This document shows positions 5,292-5,867 of a stretch of 5,867 bases of DNA, piece after piece. The notes beneath the pieces are model-generated. The model saw only the letters and a list, made by a program, of their open reading frames with translations, was not told the DNA's origin and ran no database searches. Positions within the stretch are counted from its first letter, which is position 1, and every line of letters begins with the position of its first letter. The DNA lies in contig JAEMPZ010000125.1 in assembly GCA_022759065.1 (NCBI GenBank), positions 1-5,867 of the forward strand. The letters run 5' to 3'. The translations under genes were made by a program, and so were the position numbers. The DNA is from Acidobacteriota bacterium (lineage in GTDB: Bacteria; Acidobacteriota; UBA4820; DSQY01).

Positions 5292-5867
5292 ATTCGCCAA
5301 ACAGGTCCACCTTGGACGAAAACTTATAGAAATACTCGGCCATTGAGACGACGGAGATGAAGGCCACCAGGTAGAGAAGCGCTTCGCCGCTTTCCTGGGC
5401 CACGTGCCAATCCTTCTGGTTGCCCCAAATGATCAGGCATACGGCGACCACCTGCGTCACCATCTTCCATTTTCCAAGCGTGCCCGCTGGAATGACAACC
5501 GAGTGAAGCGCGGCTATCATTCGCATCCCAGTGACTGAAAATTCGCGTCCCACTATAACCACCACGACCCATGCCGGGGCCAGTTGCATTCCCACCAGAG
5601 AGATGAGGACGGAGGCGACCAGCAGCTTGTCGGCTATCGGATCGAGAAGCTGGCCCAGCGTCGTGATCTGGTTGCGGCGGCGCGCCAGCCAGCCGTCCAG
5701 GAGGTCCGTAACGGAGGCGAGGATAAAGATGATGACTGCAAGTTCCTCGCGGTTGAAGAAGAACCAGCGCTCGAACTTGAACTCCGTGAGGAGCACGACC
5801 ACCAGAATAGGCGCCATGAAAATGCGCACCATCGTGAGGACGTTTGGCAGGTTCAGCGCCCGCTGGC
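5290..5867 (-). CDS. pgsA: CDP-diacylglycerol--glycerol-3-phosphate 3-phosphatidyltransferase, 5' end outside the window
   Basis: PgsA is an inner-membrane enzyme that joins CDP-diacylglycerol and glycerol 3-phosphate to give phosphatidylglycerol phosphate, the committed step to phosphatidylglycerol and cardiolipin. The complete CDP-alcohol phosphotransferase signature is present: DLLDGWLAR, then GQLLDPIAD, giving the D-x2-D-G-x2-A-R-x8-G-x3-D-x3-D pattern that binds metal and CDP. REFSVTGMR and GKWKMVTQ further along are typical of PgsA rather than other family members. Several hydrophobic segments fit a polytopic protein. The first ATG in the window is at 5832, but the frame stays open to the edge and encodes QRALNLPNVLT just before it, matching the usual PgsA N-terminus. 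ATG 5832 also has no Shine-Dalgarno. The real start is therefore probably a few codons beyond the edge. The RND gene follows after 9 bp. Confidence 0.95.
   Translation of the reverse strand, partial: QRALNLPNVLTMVRIFMAPILVVVLLTEFKFERWFFFNREELAVIIFILASVTDLLDGWLARRRNQITTLGQLLDPIADKLLVASVLISLVGMQLAPAWVVVVIVGREFSVTGMRMIAALHSVVIPAGTLGKWKMVTQVVAVCLIIWGNQKDWHVAQESGEALLYLVAFISVVSMAEYFYKFSSKVDLFGE

Overview
The window carries a compact, one-directional gene block, all on the minus strand, from a GC-rich Gram-negative-type bacterium. In transcription order (right to left) it reads: pgsA (5' end cut off by the window edge), a large MMPL/RND-family membrane exporter, tatA, tatC, an LD-carboxypeptidase of the S66 family, and a small predicted exported protein of unknown function. 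No tRNA, rRNA, CRISPR array, insertion sequence or phage gene is visible. The combination of PgsA, a full-length RND exporter of the MMPL/HpnN kind, a TatA-TatC pair and a murein-recycling type LD-carboxypeptidase suits a diderm proteobacterium-like or deltaproteobacterium-like lineage. That placement is inference and the species is not recognisable from this sequence.

The block looks like one operon. Gaps are 9 nt (pgsA to RND), 9 nt (RND to tatA), 82 nt (tatA to tatC), 13 nt (tatC to ldcA) and 21 nt (ldcA to the small gene). For the RND gene and tatA, the Shine-Dalgarno sequence overlaps the stop codon of the gene before, so translation is probably coupled. Two genes (RND and tatC) use GTG starts. 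For ldcA and the small exported gene, a strong Shine-Dalgarno favours an internal ATG over the longest possible reading frame.

The shared theme is the cell envelope. PgsA makes phosphatidylglycerol phosphate. The RND protein belongs to a superfamily whose best-known relatives move lipids or hydrophobic molecules. TatA and TatC export folded proteins. LdcA trims recycled or immature murein peptides in the cytoplasm. The last product appears to be exported. No promoter is visible inside the block, so the main promoter probably lies beyond the right edge.

The least ordinary part is the non-coding DNA. Nearly the whole tatA-tatC gap (about 2259-2340) and the tail after the last gene (1-112) consist of short-period degenerate tandem motifs of 7, 8, 9 and 10 bp, each in two to four copies. 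The 10-bp array runs into the tatA reading frame and encodes its last seven residues. They look like pieces of dispersed intergenic repeat families and are the best candidates here for something poorly described. I did not find a clearly new multi-gene system.
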